Shown: one piece after another, positions 16,741-24,604 of the stretch | Layout: each line of letters begins with the position of its first letter | How positions within the stretch are numbered: the stretch's first letter is position 1 | Origin: Paenibacillus glacialis | Lineage (GTDB): Bacteria; Bacillota; Bacilli; Paenibacillales; Paenibacillaceae | Direction: 5' to 3' | NCBI RefSeq assembly: GCF_001637205.1 | Contig: NZ_LVJH01000010.1 | Location: forward strand, 1-64,000 | Length of the DNA stretch: 64,000 nucleotides | Made by a program: the position numbers and the translations under genes | Notes under the pieces: model-generated | Told to the model about the DNA's origin: nothing | The model's input: the letters and a program-made list of their open reading frames with translations, nothing else | The model's database searches: none

Positions 16741-17529
16741 ATGCCGCATAGAAATTTATCTTTAGAAAGAAAAATAGCCATAGTGACAGGTGCTTCTCGC
16801 TTTAACGGCTTAGGAGCAGCAATATGTACAGCACTGGCGAGTAAAGGAGTCGATGTATTCTTTACATATTGGACTACCTATGATATAGAAATGCCTTGGG
16901 GAATTCATTCAAATGAACCTCAATTGTTACAAGATAAAATCATAGAATATGGTGTGCGTTGTGAGAAACTGGAATTAGATCTTTCTGACACGCTTGCACC
17001 GGCAAAGTTATTAGATGCCGTGGAAGAAAAATTAGGAAAGCCATCAATTTTAATCAACAATGCGACTTATTCCGTTGATGTAGGATACGATACATTAACT
17101 GCTGAAGTACTTGATAAACATTACCAAGTAAATATTCGTGGAACAATGTTATTAAGTGCAGAGTTTGCAAGTCGGTTTAGCAATTCAAGAGGTGGGAGAA
17201 TTATTAATTTAACTTCTGGTCAATCGCTAGGACCGATGGCTGGTAATATAGCGTATGCAACCACTAAAGGTGCCATTGATACATTCACTATAACCTTATC
17301 GGCTGAAGTAGCCTCGAAAGGAATTACAGTAAATGCGGTGAATCCAGGACCAACGGATACGGGATGGATGAATGATGGCGTAAAAGATTACATTTTGACT
17401 AAATCCCCAATGGGTAGAATTGGACTGCCTCAAGATGCAGCACGATTAATTACTTTTCTTGTAAGTGACGAAGCTGAGTGGATAACTGGACAACTTATCC
17501 ACTCAGAAGGTGGATTTCAGAGAGGTTAG
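16741..17529 (+). CDS. short-chain dehydrogenase/reductase
   Basis: 262-residue classical SDR. Cofactor motif IVTGASRFNGLGAAI near residue 15, INNATYS near residue 103, catalytic Ser in LTSGQS and YATTK carrying the Tyr and Lys near residue 175, then NAVNPGPTDTGWM. It would reduce or oxidise a small carbonyl or hydroxyl compound with NAD(P); it resembles 3-oxoacyl-ACP reductase-like and antibiotic-tailoring SDRs, but the substrate is open. AAAAGGAG before the ATG. Followed by the damaged site 16 and the AAC(3)-like gene. Confidence 0.85.
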   Translation: MPHRNLSLERKIAIVTGASRFNGLGAAICTALASKGVDVFFTYWTTYDIEMPWGIHSNEPQLLQDKIIEYGVRCEKLELDLSDTLAPAKLLDAVEEKLGKPSILINNATYSVDVGYDTLTAEVLDKHYQVNIRGTMLLSAEFASRFSNSRGGRIINLTSGQSLGPMAGNIAYATTKGAIDTFTITLSAEVASKGITVNAVNPGPTDTGWMNDGVKDYILTKSPMGRIGLPQDAARLITFLVSDEAEWITGQLIHSEGGFQRG

Positions 17530-17557
17530 TAAGTATTTCAAGGAAGTCGAGTAACAG

Positions 17558-17565
17558 CGTATAAA
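17558..17565 (+). repeat. attC-like site 16, left core remnant
   Basis: CGTATAAA preceded by the conserved flank GTAAGTATTTCAAGGAAGTCG. It is complementary to the right core of site 15 at 7 of 8 bases. The remaining 150 or so bases of the site are absent and the next gene's ribosome site follows at once, so a deletion has fused two cassettes. Confidence 0.6.
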
Positions 17566-17587
17566 CTATTTTTTTGAGGAGATAAAA

Positions 17588-18382
17588 ATGGAAGCATCTA
17601 GTACTTTACAGACGAGAAAGACAATTATTGATGATTTAAAACGACTTGGGGTAAAAGAGGGAATGACTCTGATCGTCCACTCCTCTTTGAAATCTTTAGG
17701 AAATGTTGTAGGGGGACCTGTAACTGTTATTTTAGCATTGGAAGAGTCGGTAGGAATTAACGGGAATATTGTTATGCCGACTCAATCTGAACATTTGTGT
17801 GCTCCGGTGAACAACGATGGGGACATAACTTTAGAGGAAATAAAAATAATAAAAGAAAATATGCCAATATATTACCCTGATCTAACACCAACTTCGTATA
17901 TGGGATTTATCCCTGAAACATTTCGAAAACAAGATGGAGTGTTAAGAAGTTCACACCCTCATATGTCATTTGCTGCGTGGGGGAAAGATGCTAAAGAAAT
18001 AACGATGAATCATAGACTAGATTATGCGTTAAGCGAGGATTCTCCTTTGGGGAAGATCTATGATTTAGAAGGATATATTCTATTGCTTGGAGCTTCTACG
18101 AATGGGAATACTTCATTACATTTGGCTGAGTATAGCCAGAAAAATTCTTATATAAAGCCTAAAGTTTGGGAAGTAAAAGTGAGTGTAGATGGAAAAGAGC
18201 AATGGACTACTTATGATGATATCAATAATGAATCTGACGATTTTAACATGATTTTTGATGAGTTCAAATCTAAGACTACTTTGGTAAAAGAGGGCTTGGT
18301 AGGCGAAGCGGTGAGTTATTTAATACCACAGAAAGAAATAGTTGATTTCGCCTTAGATTGGATGAATAAGAATAGAAGATAG
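17588..18382 (+). CDS. AAC(3)-family aminoglycoside N-acetyltransferase-like protein
   Basis: 264-residue Antibiotic_NAT (AAC(3)) family protein. Key stretches are LIVHSSLKSLGNVVGGPVTVI (near residue 30), the PTQSEH motif, SSHPHMSFAAWG, and LLLGASTNGNTSLHLAE with conserved His residues. Family enzymes acetylate the 3-amino group of aminoglycosides using acetyl-CoA; several Bacillus relatives act on other or unknown substrates, so resistance is possible, not shown. TGAGGAG lies before the ATG. Its own left boundary site is lost, so it now shares a two-gene unit with the SDR. Confidence 0.85.
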   Translation: MEASSTLQTRKTIIDDLKRLGVKEGMTLIVHSSLKSLGNVVGGPVTVILALEESVGINGNIVMPTQSEHLCAPVNNDGDITLEEIKIIKENMPIYYPDLTPTSYMGFIPETFRKQDGVLRSSHPHMSFAAWGKDAKEITMNHRLDYALSEDSPLGKIYDLEGYILLLGASTNGNTSLHLAEYSQKNSYIKPKVWEVKVSVDGKEQWTTYDDINNESDDFNMIFDEFKSKTTLVKEGLVGEAVSYLIPQKEIVDFALDWMNKNRR

Positions 18383-18423
18383 ATTGAAAACATTGAAAGC
18401 AATTTCATAGAAGGCAAGTCCTT

Positions 18424-18586
18424 CTGATAACATGGCATCTACGCTGCGACCTTCTGGTCTTGGTCTGCAAGAGGCAATTCGAAGAAGTAAATCAGCAGAC
18501 AACCCTGCACTACCTAACCGCACCGCGGCCAGTCTCTATCGCTCTTTTAAAGTGGTAAGGGTTCGTGAATACTAGAACGTTATCAG
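18424..18586 (+). repeat. attC-like site 17 (complete)
   Basis: Left core CTGATAAC (18424-18431), right core GTTATCAG (18579-18586), pairing perfectly. Arm TCTGC / GCAGA and final arm AACCCTGCACTACC / GTGGTAAGGGTT. The partner left core beyond the next gene is missing because of the transposase remnant. Confidence 0.9.
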
Positions 18587-18650
18587 AAATCAGTGCGGAG
18601 TGTATACAAGAAGAAAAATCTACGAATTAGAGCATATCGGAGGATTTACT

Positions 18651-19055
18651 ATGGAGATAGAATTGGCAACAGAGAAAGATTATAAGTACATTGTTGAAAG
18701 AGACAAACATATTCCTGAGATACTTGTAAGAACTAAGATTAAAGAAAAGGAGATCTTTATACTTAAAGATTCAGAGAAAGAAATTGGTTGGATGAGATAT
18801 GGATATTTTTGGGATAACATTCCTTTTATGAACATGATATCGATTGATGAAGAATATAGAGGACAAGGAATTGGTAAGAAAATTGTACTGCATTGGGAAG
18901 AAATTATGCGTCAAAGAGGATTCAAATTAGTAATGACGTCAACGCAATCTGATGAAGAAGCACAACATTTTTATAGGAAGATTGGATATCGTGATGCTGG
19001 ATGTTTACTATTGGAGACTCAACCTCTTGAAGTAATACTGACAAAAAATCTCTAA
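18651..19055 (+). CDS. GNAT acetyltransferase
   Basis: 134-residue GNAT-fold protein. The acetyl-CoA loop is EEYRGQGIGKKIV near residue 68 and the C-terminal AQHFYRKIGYRDAGCLL is typical. Small-molecule or protein acetylation; substrate unknown. The ATG at 18651 has CGGAGG at 18639-18644, which rules out the TTG at 18600. Cargo of the cassette that begins at site 17. Confidence 0.85.
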   Translation: MEIELATEKDYKYIVERDKHIPEILVRTKIKEKEIFILKDSEKEIGWMRYGYFWDNIPFMNMISIDEEYRGQGIGKKIVLHWEEIMRQRGFKLVMTSTQSDEEAQHFYRKIGYRDAGCLLLETQPLEVILTKNL

Positions 19056-19067
19056 GAGTATTTGATA

Positions 19068-19310
19068 GTTATAGAATTAGCCACATTTAAAAGCTTGTGA
19101 GAAGTAGCAACAATTGCGACTTGCTGGTTTGCCTTCCGCACGTTTTTGCTGATTAAATTGGAAGAGAATCGAATTTCTTGGATTTAAAGATTCTCGATTC
19201 GTGAACAGCTGAGTCTAGCCCGGCAAAAGCTGCTAGCTGTTTAACGGATGGGAACCTTTTTATATCCCCGATTTCAGCGATCAGCATAACAGCTGTTAGT
19301 GGTCTAACAC
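19068..19310 (-). pseudogene. IS110-family transposase C-terminal remnant
   Basis: On the minus strand the sequence reads LTAVMLIAEIGDIKRFPSVKQ and LAAFAGLD, the transposase-20 region of IS110-type DEDD transposases. After SKK the frame breaks and then resumes in another frame as VAIVATSHKLLNVA, the conserved tail of the same family. Only the last third survives and it is frameshifted, so it is inactive. It sits inside attC-like site 18 and has removed its left half. Confidence 0.8.
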
Positions 19311-19359
19311 CCGTATCGTTCGTAGTAGATGATAGGCAGGAGTTAGATAAGTGTTCAGA

Positions 19360-19482
19360 GAAGTAATTTGCAGTAGAAGGGAAGCGGAATTCCGGACACA
19401 CCCGCACAACCTAACCGCATTGTGGCCAGTCGCTTCGCTCCTTTAGGCTAGTGGGACGTCGTGAATACAAGAACGTTATCTG
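19360..19482 (+). repeat. attC-like site 18, right part
   Basis: From GGAAGCGGAATTCCGGACACACCCGCAC onward the sequence follows the consensus to the right core GTTATCTG (19475-19482). The left part is replaced by the IS110-type remnant. The core matches the left core of site 19 (TTCATAAC) at only 5 of 8, the one poor pair in the array. Confidence 0.75.
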
Positions 19483-19521
19483 AAATAATTGCTAATAATT
19501 TATTGAAAGAAGGATTAATCA

Positions 19522-20352
19522 ATGAATGAGCACAGCAAAAAACTTTTACAAAGAGCTTATTTCTTTGCAGAACAGTTATCTGAGCATGAAATACTTAAGG
19601 AATACTGGAATGAGCTATCACTTATCCTAAAAGGAAGCGTAGCTAGAGGAAATAGTGATCAGTATTCGGATATTGATTTTGTTTTCTTTTGTAATGAAAG
19701 TGTACGTTTAAACATATTTAACCAGTTCTACAACAATGGATTATCTCATAGACAAGATTGGGTTTTTATTGCGATTGGTGATTGGGAAGGGCATTATCAT
19801 TTTGAATCTTACAATATGCTCGAAGAATACTATAGAAGTCATTCATTAACACAGATCTGGGAATTTCAAAGTGCTATACCGATTCATGATCCTTTAGATC
19901 GGTTTCAGCTTTTGTTTAAAGATCTTTCGGATCGTTTTTTAAATAATTGGACAGATGATATTAGAGAAAAATACGTTGATTTGTTTCATACTTTAGATTG
20001 GATGAGACATCCACTCAAACGAGGTGACTTTATTTCTTCTAATTTACATTGCTCGAAGTTTCTACAAGATATATGTAGAATATCTTATTTACTTGATAAT
20101 AAATGCTATCCCCACGACAAGTGGGTTTCTACATATCTGAATACAACTCGATTTGGAAATTTGTATCGAAAATCCATAGAATCATTTGTTGATAGCTTTC
20201 CCAATAGTGGAAACATAAATATAAATTTAGAATTGGAAAACTACTCCTGTTATTTAAGAGCTTCTGAATTAATAAATCATCTTGGAAATTTCATTAAAGA
20301 TAATTTTGAAAACTATCCGTGGATTGAAAGATGGTATGAATACAAGGGCTAA
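19522..20352 (+). CDS. nucleotidyltransferase-domain protein
   Basis: 276 residues. The N-terminal nucleotidyltransferase motif ILKGSVARGNSDQYSDIDF (near residues 36-54) has the Gly-Ser and Asp-x-Asp residues. The rest is helical and polar, like DUF4037 or lincosamide/aminoglycoside nucleotidyltransferase relatives. It would transfer a nucleotide to a small molecule or protein; target unknown. GAAAGAAGGA precedes the ATG. Cargo between sites 18 and 19; a second nucleotidyltransferase after the one at 11973, but not closely similar. Confidence 0.75.
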   Translation: MNEHSKKLLQRAYFFAEQLSEHEILKEYWNELSLILKGSVARGNSDQYSDIDFVFFCNESVRLNIFNQFYNNGLSHRQDWVFIAIGDWEGHYHFESYNMLEEYYRSHSLTQIWEFQSAIPIHDPLDRFQLLFKDLSDRFLNNWTDDIREKYVDLFHTLDWMRHPLKRGDFISSNLHCSKFLQDICRISYLLDNKCYPHDKWVSTYLNTTRFGNLYRKSIESFVDSFPNSGNININLELENYSCYLRASELINHLGNFIKDNFENYPWIERWYEYKG

Positions 20353-20382
20353 ATTTTAGGGTAACTCAAAGAAGGAAATTAT

Positions 20383-20540
20383 TTCATAACACCGTATTCA
20401 CGTTTAGGGGCATTGCCCCTTGGTCCACATGATGCAGTTCAGAGGAGTGGATTCAGGTGACACATCCAAAGGCTAAGTCTGACGACCCGGCCCTACGATC
20501 CTTAAGCCGGTTGGCGTCGGTAACGCGGAAACGTTATACG
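20383..20540 (+). repeat. attC-like site 19 (last complete copy)
   Basis: Left core TTCATAAC (20383-20390), right core GTTATACG (20533-20540). Contains GCATTGCCCCTTGGTC, GGATTCAGGTGAC and CTTAAGCCGGTTGGCGTC blocks of the consensus. No matching left core is found downstream. Confidence 0.85.
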
Positions 20541-21349
20541 AGATCTGCGAAAAAAATTCAAAATGCAAAGCCTCTTTAAAATCTTTATTGAAGTTCAAAA
20601 TCAGTACTAACAATTGGATATTTTTTTGTGATATGATAATAATAATTCTCAAAAGGAATGAACGCACCCCTGTTTTATCAGCAAATTGAGGAGATTCAAT
20701 CTTTTTTTGAATCTACAGTTTTAAAAAGGGGGTGTCTAAAATTGAGTTAGACATTTCTTTCCTCGCTGAGAACATCTATTTTCTGCTCTCAGGTTGATTT
20801 TTTGCTCTTATAGATTGCTTTTTTAAATTCGTTGGTGAGTAATGCTTATTGGGGATGATCCGCAATTCAAAAATGGTGGTACCACATTGTTGTTGATTCT
20901 GCAGGAGAATGTAGGATGGTGTGAGGATGATAATATTCTATCATGTTCCATATTCTTGTGAATCACATATATAGGCCGTATTCAGGGACATATCGTCAGA
21001 TTATAATAGAAAAAACTGCTACCGGAAAGTAGAGCATTTTTCATGTCCAAAATATAGCAGTACAGCGCTATTAAGGAACTCTAAGGGCGGCTATTTACTG
21101 GAAACGGCAAACCAAAGTCACAACCCTTGCAAGTAGCTGGGTTAAGGCCTTGGTTTTTTGTATAGCTATGGTTTTGTGGACGTTCTCTCACTTCTTCACT
21201 GTAACAGTATGTCATCACTGAAATTTATCGGTTTTTTAATAGCATATAAATAGAAAATATCTTAATCTATTAATAATAGTGAAAGCCCAAGCAGGCAGGA
21301 GCATCCACATCTTTTTTAAAAATATATTAGCATGTAAGGAAGGTAAAAA
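20541..21349 (+). other. gene-free stretch between site 19 and mqo
   Basis: About 800 bases without a credible gene. A hairpin AGATTCAA / TTGAATCT with T-rich loop lies at 20694-20716. At about 21104-21175 a stretch with ACGGCAAACC, GCAAGTAGCTGGGTTAAGG and ATAGCTATGGTTTTG loosely follows the order of conserved blocks of the c-di-GMP-I (GEMM) riboswitch, but the GAAA hairpin is missing, so I do not call it. The remainder shows nothing I recognise. Confidence 0.4.
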
Positions 21350-22846
21350 TTGAGCAATAGACAAACCGAAACAGACGTTATCTTAATTGGTGCCGGAATC
21401 ATGAGTGCGACTTTAGGGTCACTGATGAAAGAATTAGCACCGGACTGGAAAATTACGGTGTTTGAGAAACTAGCAAACGCAGGAGAGGAAAGCTCTAACG
21501 AATGGAATAATGCGGGAACGGGGCATGCTGCACTGTGCGAGCTTAACTACACATCCGAAAAACCGGACGGATCGGTAGATATTAGCAAAGCTATAAATGT
21601 TAATGAACAGTTTCAAGATTCAATGCAGTTTTGGTCTTATCTTGTAAAAAGCAATCTGATTCGTAATCCGCAAGAGTTTATCATGCCATTGTCTCATATG
21701 AGTTTAGTACAAGGGGAAAAAAATGTAGCGTTTTTGAAAAAACGTTTTGAAGCGATGTCAAACAATCCTCTGTTTCATGGGATGGAATTTTCCGATGACC
21801 CGAAAATACTGATGGATTGGATTCCGCTTATTATGAAAGACCGTACACCGAATGAACCTATAGCGGCAACAAAAATTGACTCTGGTACGGATGTCAACTT
21901 TGGTGCTTTAACGCGCATGCTGTTCGACCACTTAAAGAACAAAAACGTCGACATCAATTACAAGCATAGTGTTGATGATATTAAACGTACTAGCGATGGC
22001 TTGTGGGAATTGAAAGTAAGGAATGATAGCGGTAAAGTGGAACGCCATACTGCAAAATTTGTATTTATCGGCGGCGGGGGAGGAAGTCTTCCTTTACTTC
22101 AGAAATCTGGTATTCCTGAAGGGAAACATATTGGTGGATTCCCGATAAGTGGACTATTTATGGTGTGTAATAATCCGGAAGTTGTAGCACAGCATCATGC
22201 CAAAGTATATGGTAAAGCTAAGGTTGGTGCACCTCCAATGTCTGTTCCGCATCTTGACACCAGATTTATCGATAATAAAAAATCGTTGCTCTTTGGACCA
22301 TTTGCTGGGTTCTCACCAAAGTTCTTAAAAACCGGATCAATGTTTGATTTGTTAGGTTCTGTAAAACCGAATAATGTTATTACTATGTTGGCGGCAGGTG
22401 CAAAAAACCTTTCATTGACAAAATACCTAATCCAGCAAGTTATGTTATCGAAAGAGAAGCGCATGAAAGAGTTACGAGAGTTTATCCCGAACGCCAAAAG
22501 TGAGGATTGGGATATAGTGGTAGCTGGCCAACGTGTTCAAATTATCAAAGATACTACTGCCGGTAAAGGGACACTTCAATTTGGTACGGAAGTTATTAGT
22601 TCTGCTGATGGCTCGATTGCCGCATTGCTTGGTGCTTCTCCGGGTGCTTCTACCGGCGTTTCCGTCATGCTTGAGGTCATAAATAAATGCTTCCCGGAAC
22701 ATATAAAAACGTGGGAACCGAAAATAAAAGAAATGATTCCTTCTTATGGCGTGTCATTGTTACAAGAACCAGAGCTTATACACGAAATTCATACTTCAAC
22801 AGCGCGGACGCTTGGTCTAAACAGAGAAGTGCAATCCGTCATGTAG
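21350..22846 (+). CDS. mqo: malate:quinone oxidoreductase
   Basis: 498-residue FAD-dependent malate:quinone oxidoreductase, oxidising malate to oxaloacetate and passing electrons to the quinone pool at the membrane face. The dinucleotide-binding motif [21 protein letters not shown] is at residues 9-29; [19 protein letters not shown] is the family signature near residue 50, and [19 protein letters not shown] follows near residue 240. Length is normal. TTG start at 21350 with AAGGAAGG upstream. It lies between site 19 and the half site 20 but is a housekeeping-type gene with long flanks, so probably not recent cassette cargo. Confidence 0.93.
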   Translation: MSNRQTETDVILIGAGIMSATLGSLMKELAPDWKITVFEKLANAGEESSNEWNNAGTGHAALCELNYTSEKPDGSVDISKAINVNEQFQDSMQFWSYLVKSNLIRNPQEFIMPLSHMSLVQGEKNVAFLKKRFEAMSNNPLFHGMEFSDDPKILMDWIPLIMKDRTPNEPIAATKIDSGTDVNFGALTRMLFDHLKNKNVDINYKHSVDDIKRTSDGLWELKVRNDSGKVERHTAKFVFIGGGGGSLPLLQKSGIPEGKHIGGFPISGLFMVCNNPEVVAQHHAKVYGKAKVGAPPMSVPHLDTRFIDNKKSLLFGPFAGFSPKFLKTGSMFDLLGSVKPNNVITMLAAGAKNLSLTKYLIQQVMLSKEKRMKELREFIPNAKSEDWDIVVAGQRVQIIKDTTAGKGTLQFGTEVISSADGSIAALLGASPGASTGVSVMLEVINKCFPEHIKTWEPKIKEMIPSYGVSLLQEPELIHEIHTSTARTLGLNREVQSVM

Positions 22847-22875
22847 ACAATACCAGAAAATAAAAAAAGAGTTAT

Positions 22876-22918
22876 GCGGCCTTAGTCCTGAATTCAATGG
22901 GACTGAGGCCGTTTAGCT
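22876..22918 (+). terminator. terminator after mqo
   Basis: CGGCCTTAGTCC pairs with GGGACTGAGGCCG (one mismatch) and is followed by TTTAGCTTT. Confidence 0.75.
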
Positions 22919-22924
22919 TTGCTT

Positions 22925-22966
22925 GTAATCTTTAGTGGGACATCGTAAACAAATTTACGTTATCTG
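22925..22966 (+). repeat. attC-like site 20, right end only
   Basis: TTTAGTGGGACATCGTAAACAAATTTAC leads into the core GTTATCTG (22959-22966) and GAAATA, nearly the same as the end of site 18 (19450-19487). It directly follows the mqo terminator. This is the most distal trace of the array; no gene follows on the + strand. Confidence 0.65.
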
Positions 22967-23076
22967 AAATACTCGGAAGTACGAATAACCATTAATAGAA
23001 GAAGGTGAAGGCGTGAATCTCTAGACCTGATGCAAAGCATAAACATGATCATTACATAGTGATCTTTCAAAATGAA

Positions 23077-23121
23077 AATGGAAGTCCGGAGGGTAATATT
23101 CGCCTTCTGGACTTCCATTGT
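23077..23121 (-). terminator. terminator for pdxK
   Basis: AATGGAAGTCCGGAGG and CCTTCTGGACTTCCATT form a 15-pair stem with one mismatch just past the pdxK stop, read on the minus strand. Confidence 0.8.
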
Positions 23122-23139
23122 TTGCTATATTACAATTTC

Positions 23140-23952
23140 CTACTGCCCTAAACGGTAGCCACCATGAAAGACAGGTCCTACATATTCATTGAACGCAAAA
23201 CCGTTTCGAATGGCAGCCAAGACGAAATCTTTGGCTTTCGCAACTGCTTCGTCAACCGTTAGTCCATTAGCAAGACCGCCAGCAATCGCTGCTGCAAAGG
23301 TACAACCTGCTCCATGATTCGTAGCAGGTTCAATTTTGTCTGCTGTAAAGACCGTATATTCAGATCCGTTGTAGAAGACATCTATCGCTTGATCTCCGTC
23401 CAACGACTTACCACCTTTTACTACGACATTACTTGCTCCTAGTTCATGAATAAGGCGAGCAGCTTCCTTCATATCTTCAATCGTAGAGAGTTTGCCAAGA
23501 CCTGACAAGACACCTGCTTCAAATAGATTAGGCGTTACTACGGTTGCTAATGGCAGCAGCAAATCGCGGATCGCATGAGCACTCTCAGGATTCAGAACTT
23601 CGTCTTCGCCTTTACATACCATGACTGGATCAATGACTACATTACTCTGGCGATTATCCTTAATGGCTTGTTCAGTGACACGTACAATTTCTACACTTCC
23701 GAGCATGCCAGTCTTCATAGCATCAACAGGTCCACCTGCAAAGACGGTCTTCAGTTGTTCCGCGACAATAGCAGCATCAATTGGATAAACATTGTGGTGC
23801 CAGCCGTTGTCCGGGTCCATTGTAACTATGGTAGTCAAGGCGCTTAAGCCGTAGGTTCCATATTCCTCAAAAGTTTTCAAATCCGCTTGAATGCCTGCGC
23901 CTCCGCTAGAGTCACTTCCGGCAATAGTTAAGGTTTTAATGATGTTAGTCAA
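23140..23952 (-). CDS. pdxK: pyridoxal/pyridoxine kinase (ThiD-type)
   Basis: 270-residue ribokinase-fold kinase of the Bacillota PdxK group, which resembles ThiD in sequence but acts on pyridoxal/pyridoxine for B6 salvage. LTIAGSDSSGGAGIQADLKTF is at the N-terminus, GMLGSVEIV, VVIDPVMVCKG and VTPNLFEA follow, and the anion-hole and catalytic Asp motif is present as THGAGCTFAAA written NHGAGCTF. The start is the TTG at 23952 (minus strand), eight bases after AAAGGAGA; the open frame extends further but without a ribosome site. ThiD activity cannot be excluded. Confidence 0.88.
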   Translation of the reverse strand: MTNIIKTLTIAGSDSSGGAGIQADLKTFEEYGTYGLSALTTIVTMDPDNGWHHNVYPIDAAIVAEQLKTVFAGGPVDAMKTGMLGSVEIVRVTEQAIKDNRQSNVVIDPVMVCKGEDEVLNPESAHAIRDLLLPLATVVTPNLFEAGVLSGLGKLSTIEDMKEAARLIHELGASNVVVKGGKSLDGDQAIDVFYNGSEYTVFTADKIEPATNHGAGCTFAAAIAGGLANGLTVDEAVAKAKDFVLAAIRNGFAFNEYVGPVFHGGYRLGQ

Positions 23953-24118
23953 TGGTAACGTCTCCTTTATCCTTATCTGAATGGTTAAAACGCGATGTGC
24001 ATTGATTATAACAAAAATTCGTACTAATTTAACCCTTAGAGCAATCAAAATGTCATTTTAATTGATCGACAATGAATATTACATACAATTTTCATAAAAA
24101 CCATTGAAATAATTATGA

Positions 24119-24142
24119 AAACTCTGTTAGTCTGTTAGAGTT
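24119..24142 (+). promoter_or_regulatory. inverted repeat upstream of lrgAB
   Basis: AACTCT and AGAGTT are spaced by 12 bases, 58 bases before the first gene of the lrgAB pair. It may be a regulator site, for example for a LytSR or CidR type factor; neither regulator gene is in the window. Confidence 0.4.
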
Positions 24143-24199
24143 CGTGTCTTTTAAAATATAAGAAATTATACGTTTAATTAATGAAGGGACTTCAACATC

Positions 24200-24604
24200 A
24201 TGAAAATCATTCGAATCATTGTTCAGGTCGGATTGTTATATTTGTTTTATTTGGCAGGAGACTATGTACAAGGGCTACTTCATCTCCCGATTCCGGGAAG
24301 TATCGTAGGGTTGCTATTGCTTTTTGTGTTGCTATTATGCAAGGTAGTGCCTGTAAGATGGATTGAGCAAGGTTCAACCGCTATTCTATCGTATCTTCCG
24401 TTATTTTTCATTCCTGCGACGGCAGGTATTGTAAATCACTTGGGCATATTCAGCGGAAGAGGCCTGCTACTGATCGTTATACTCATCGTAAGTACGGTAC
24501 TGACGATTGGAGCGGCTGCACATTCCAGTCAATGGTTGGCAAGATGGAGTAACAGCAATAGAAGCGGAGTAAGTGAAGTCAGAGCGAAGGGAGAAGAACT
24601 ATAA
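24200..24604 (+). CDS. lrgA: CidA/LrgA holin-like membrane protein
   Basis: 134 residues, four predicted membrane segments, with LPIPGSIVGLLLLFVLL near residues 29-45, the family hallmark. CidA/LrgA proteins are holin-like and influence murein hydrolase release and, in Bacillus, pyruvate transport. LrgA and CidA cannot be separated by sequence alone. A GAAGGGA site precedes the ATG. Its stop overlaps the start of the next gene by one base (TAATG), so the two are translationally coupled. Confidence 0.85.
   Translation: MKIIRIIVQVGLLYLFYLAGDYVQGLLHLPIPGSIVGLLLLFVLLLCKVVPVRWIEQGSTAILSYLPLFFIPATAGIVNHLGIFSGRGLLLIVILIVSTVLTIGAAAHSSQWLARWSNSNRSGVSEVRAKGEEL

Noticed and set aside
489..20540. The repeated blocks could be a CRISPR array
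   Set aside because: The repeats are 136-193 bp, diverged and spaced by whole genes of variable length; there are no short uniform spacers and no cas genes.
489..20540. The repeats could be miniature transposons (MITEs) or terminal repeats of separate insertion sequences
   Set aside because: There are no target-site duplications, all copies share one orientation, and the variable core bases match across genes rather than within a copy, which a MITE would not produce.
489..20540. The repeats could be riboswitches or leader RNAs for each gene
   Set aside because: They lie between unrelated genes, belong equally to the end of one gene and the start of the next, and lack any known aptamer core. 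RNA function cannot be fully excluded.
20694..20716. Insertion-sequence end before mqo
   Set aside because: There is a T-rich inverted repeat but no paired end, no target duplication and no transposase coding.
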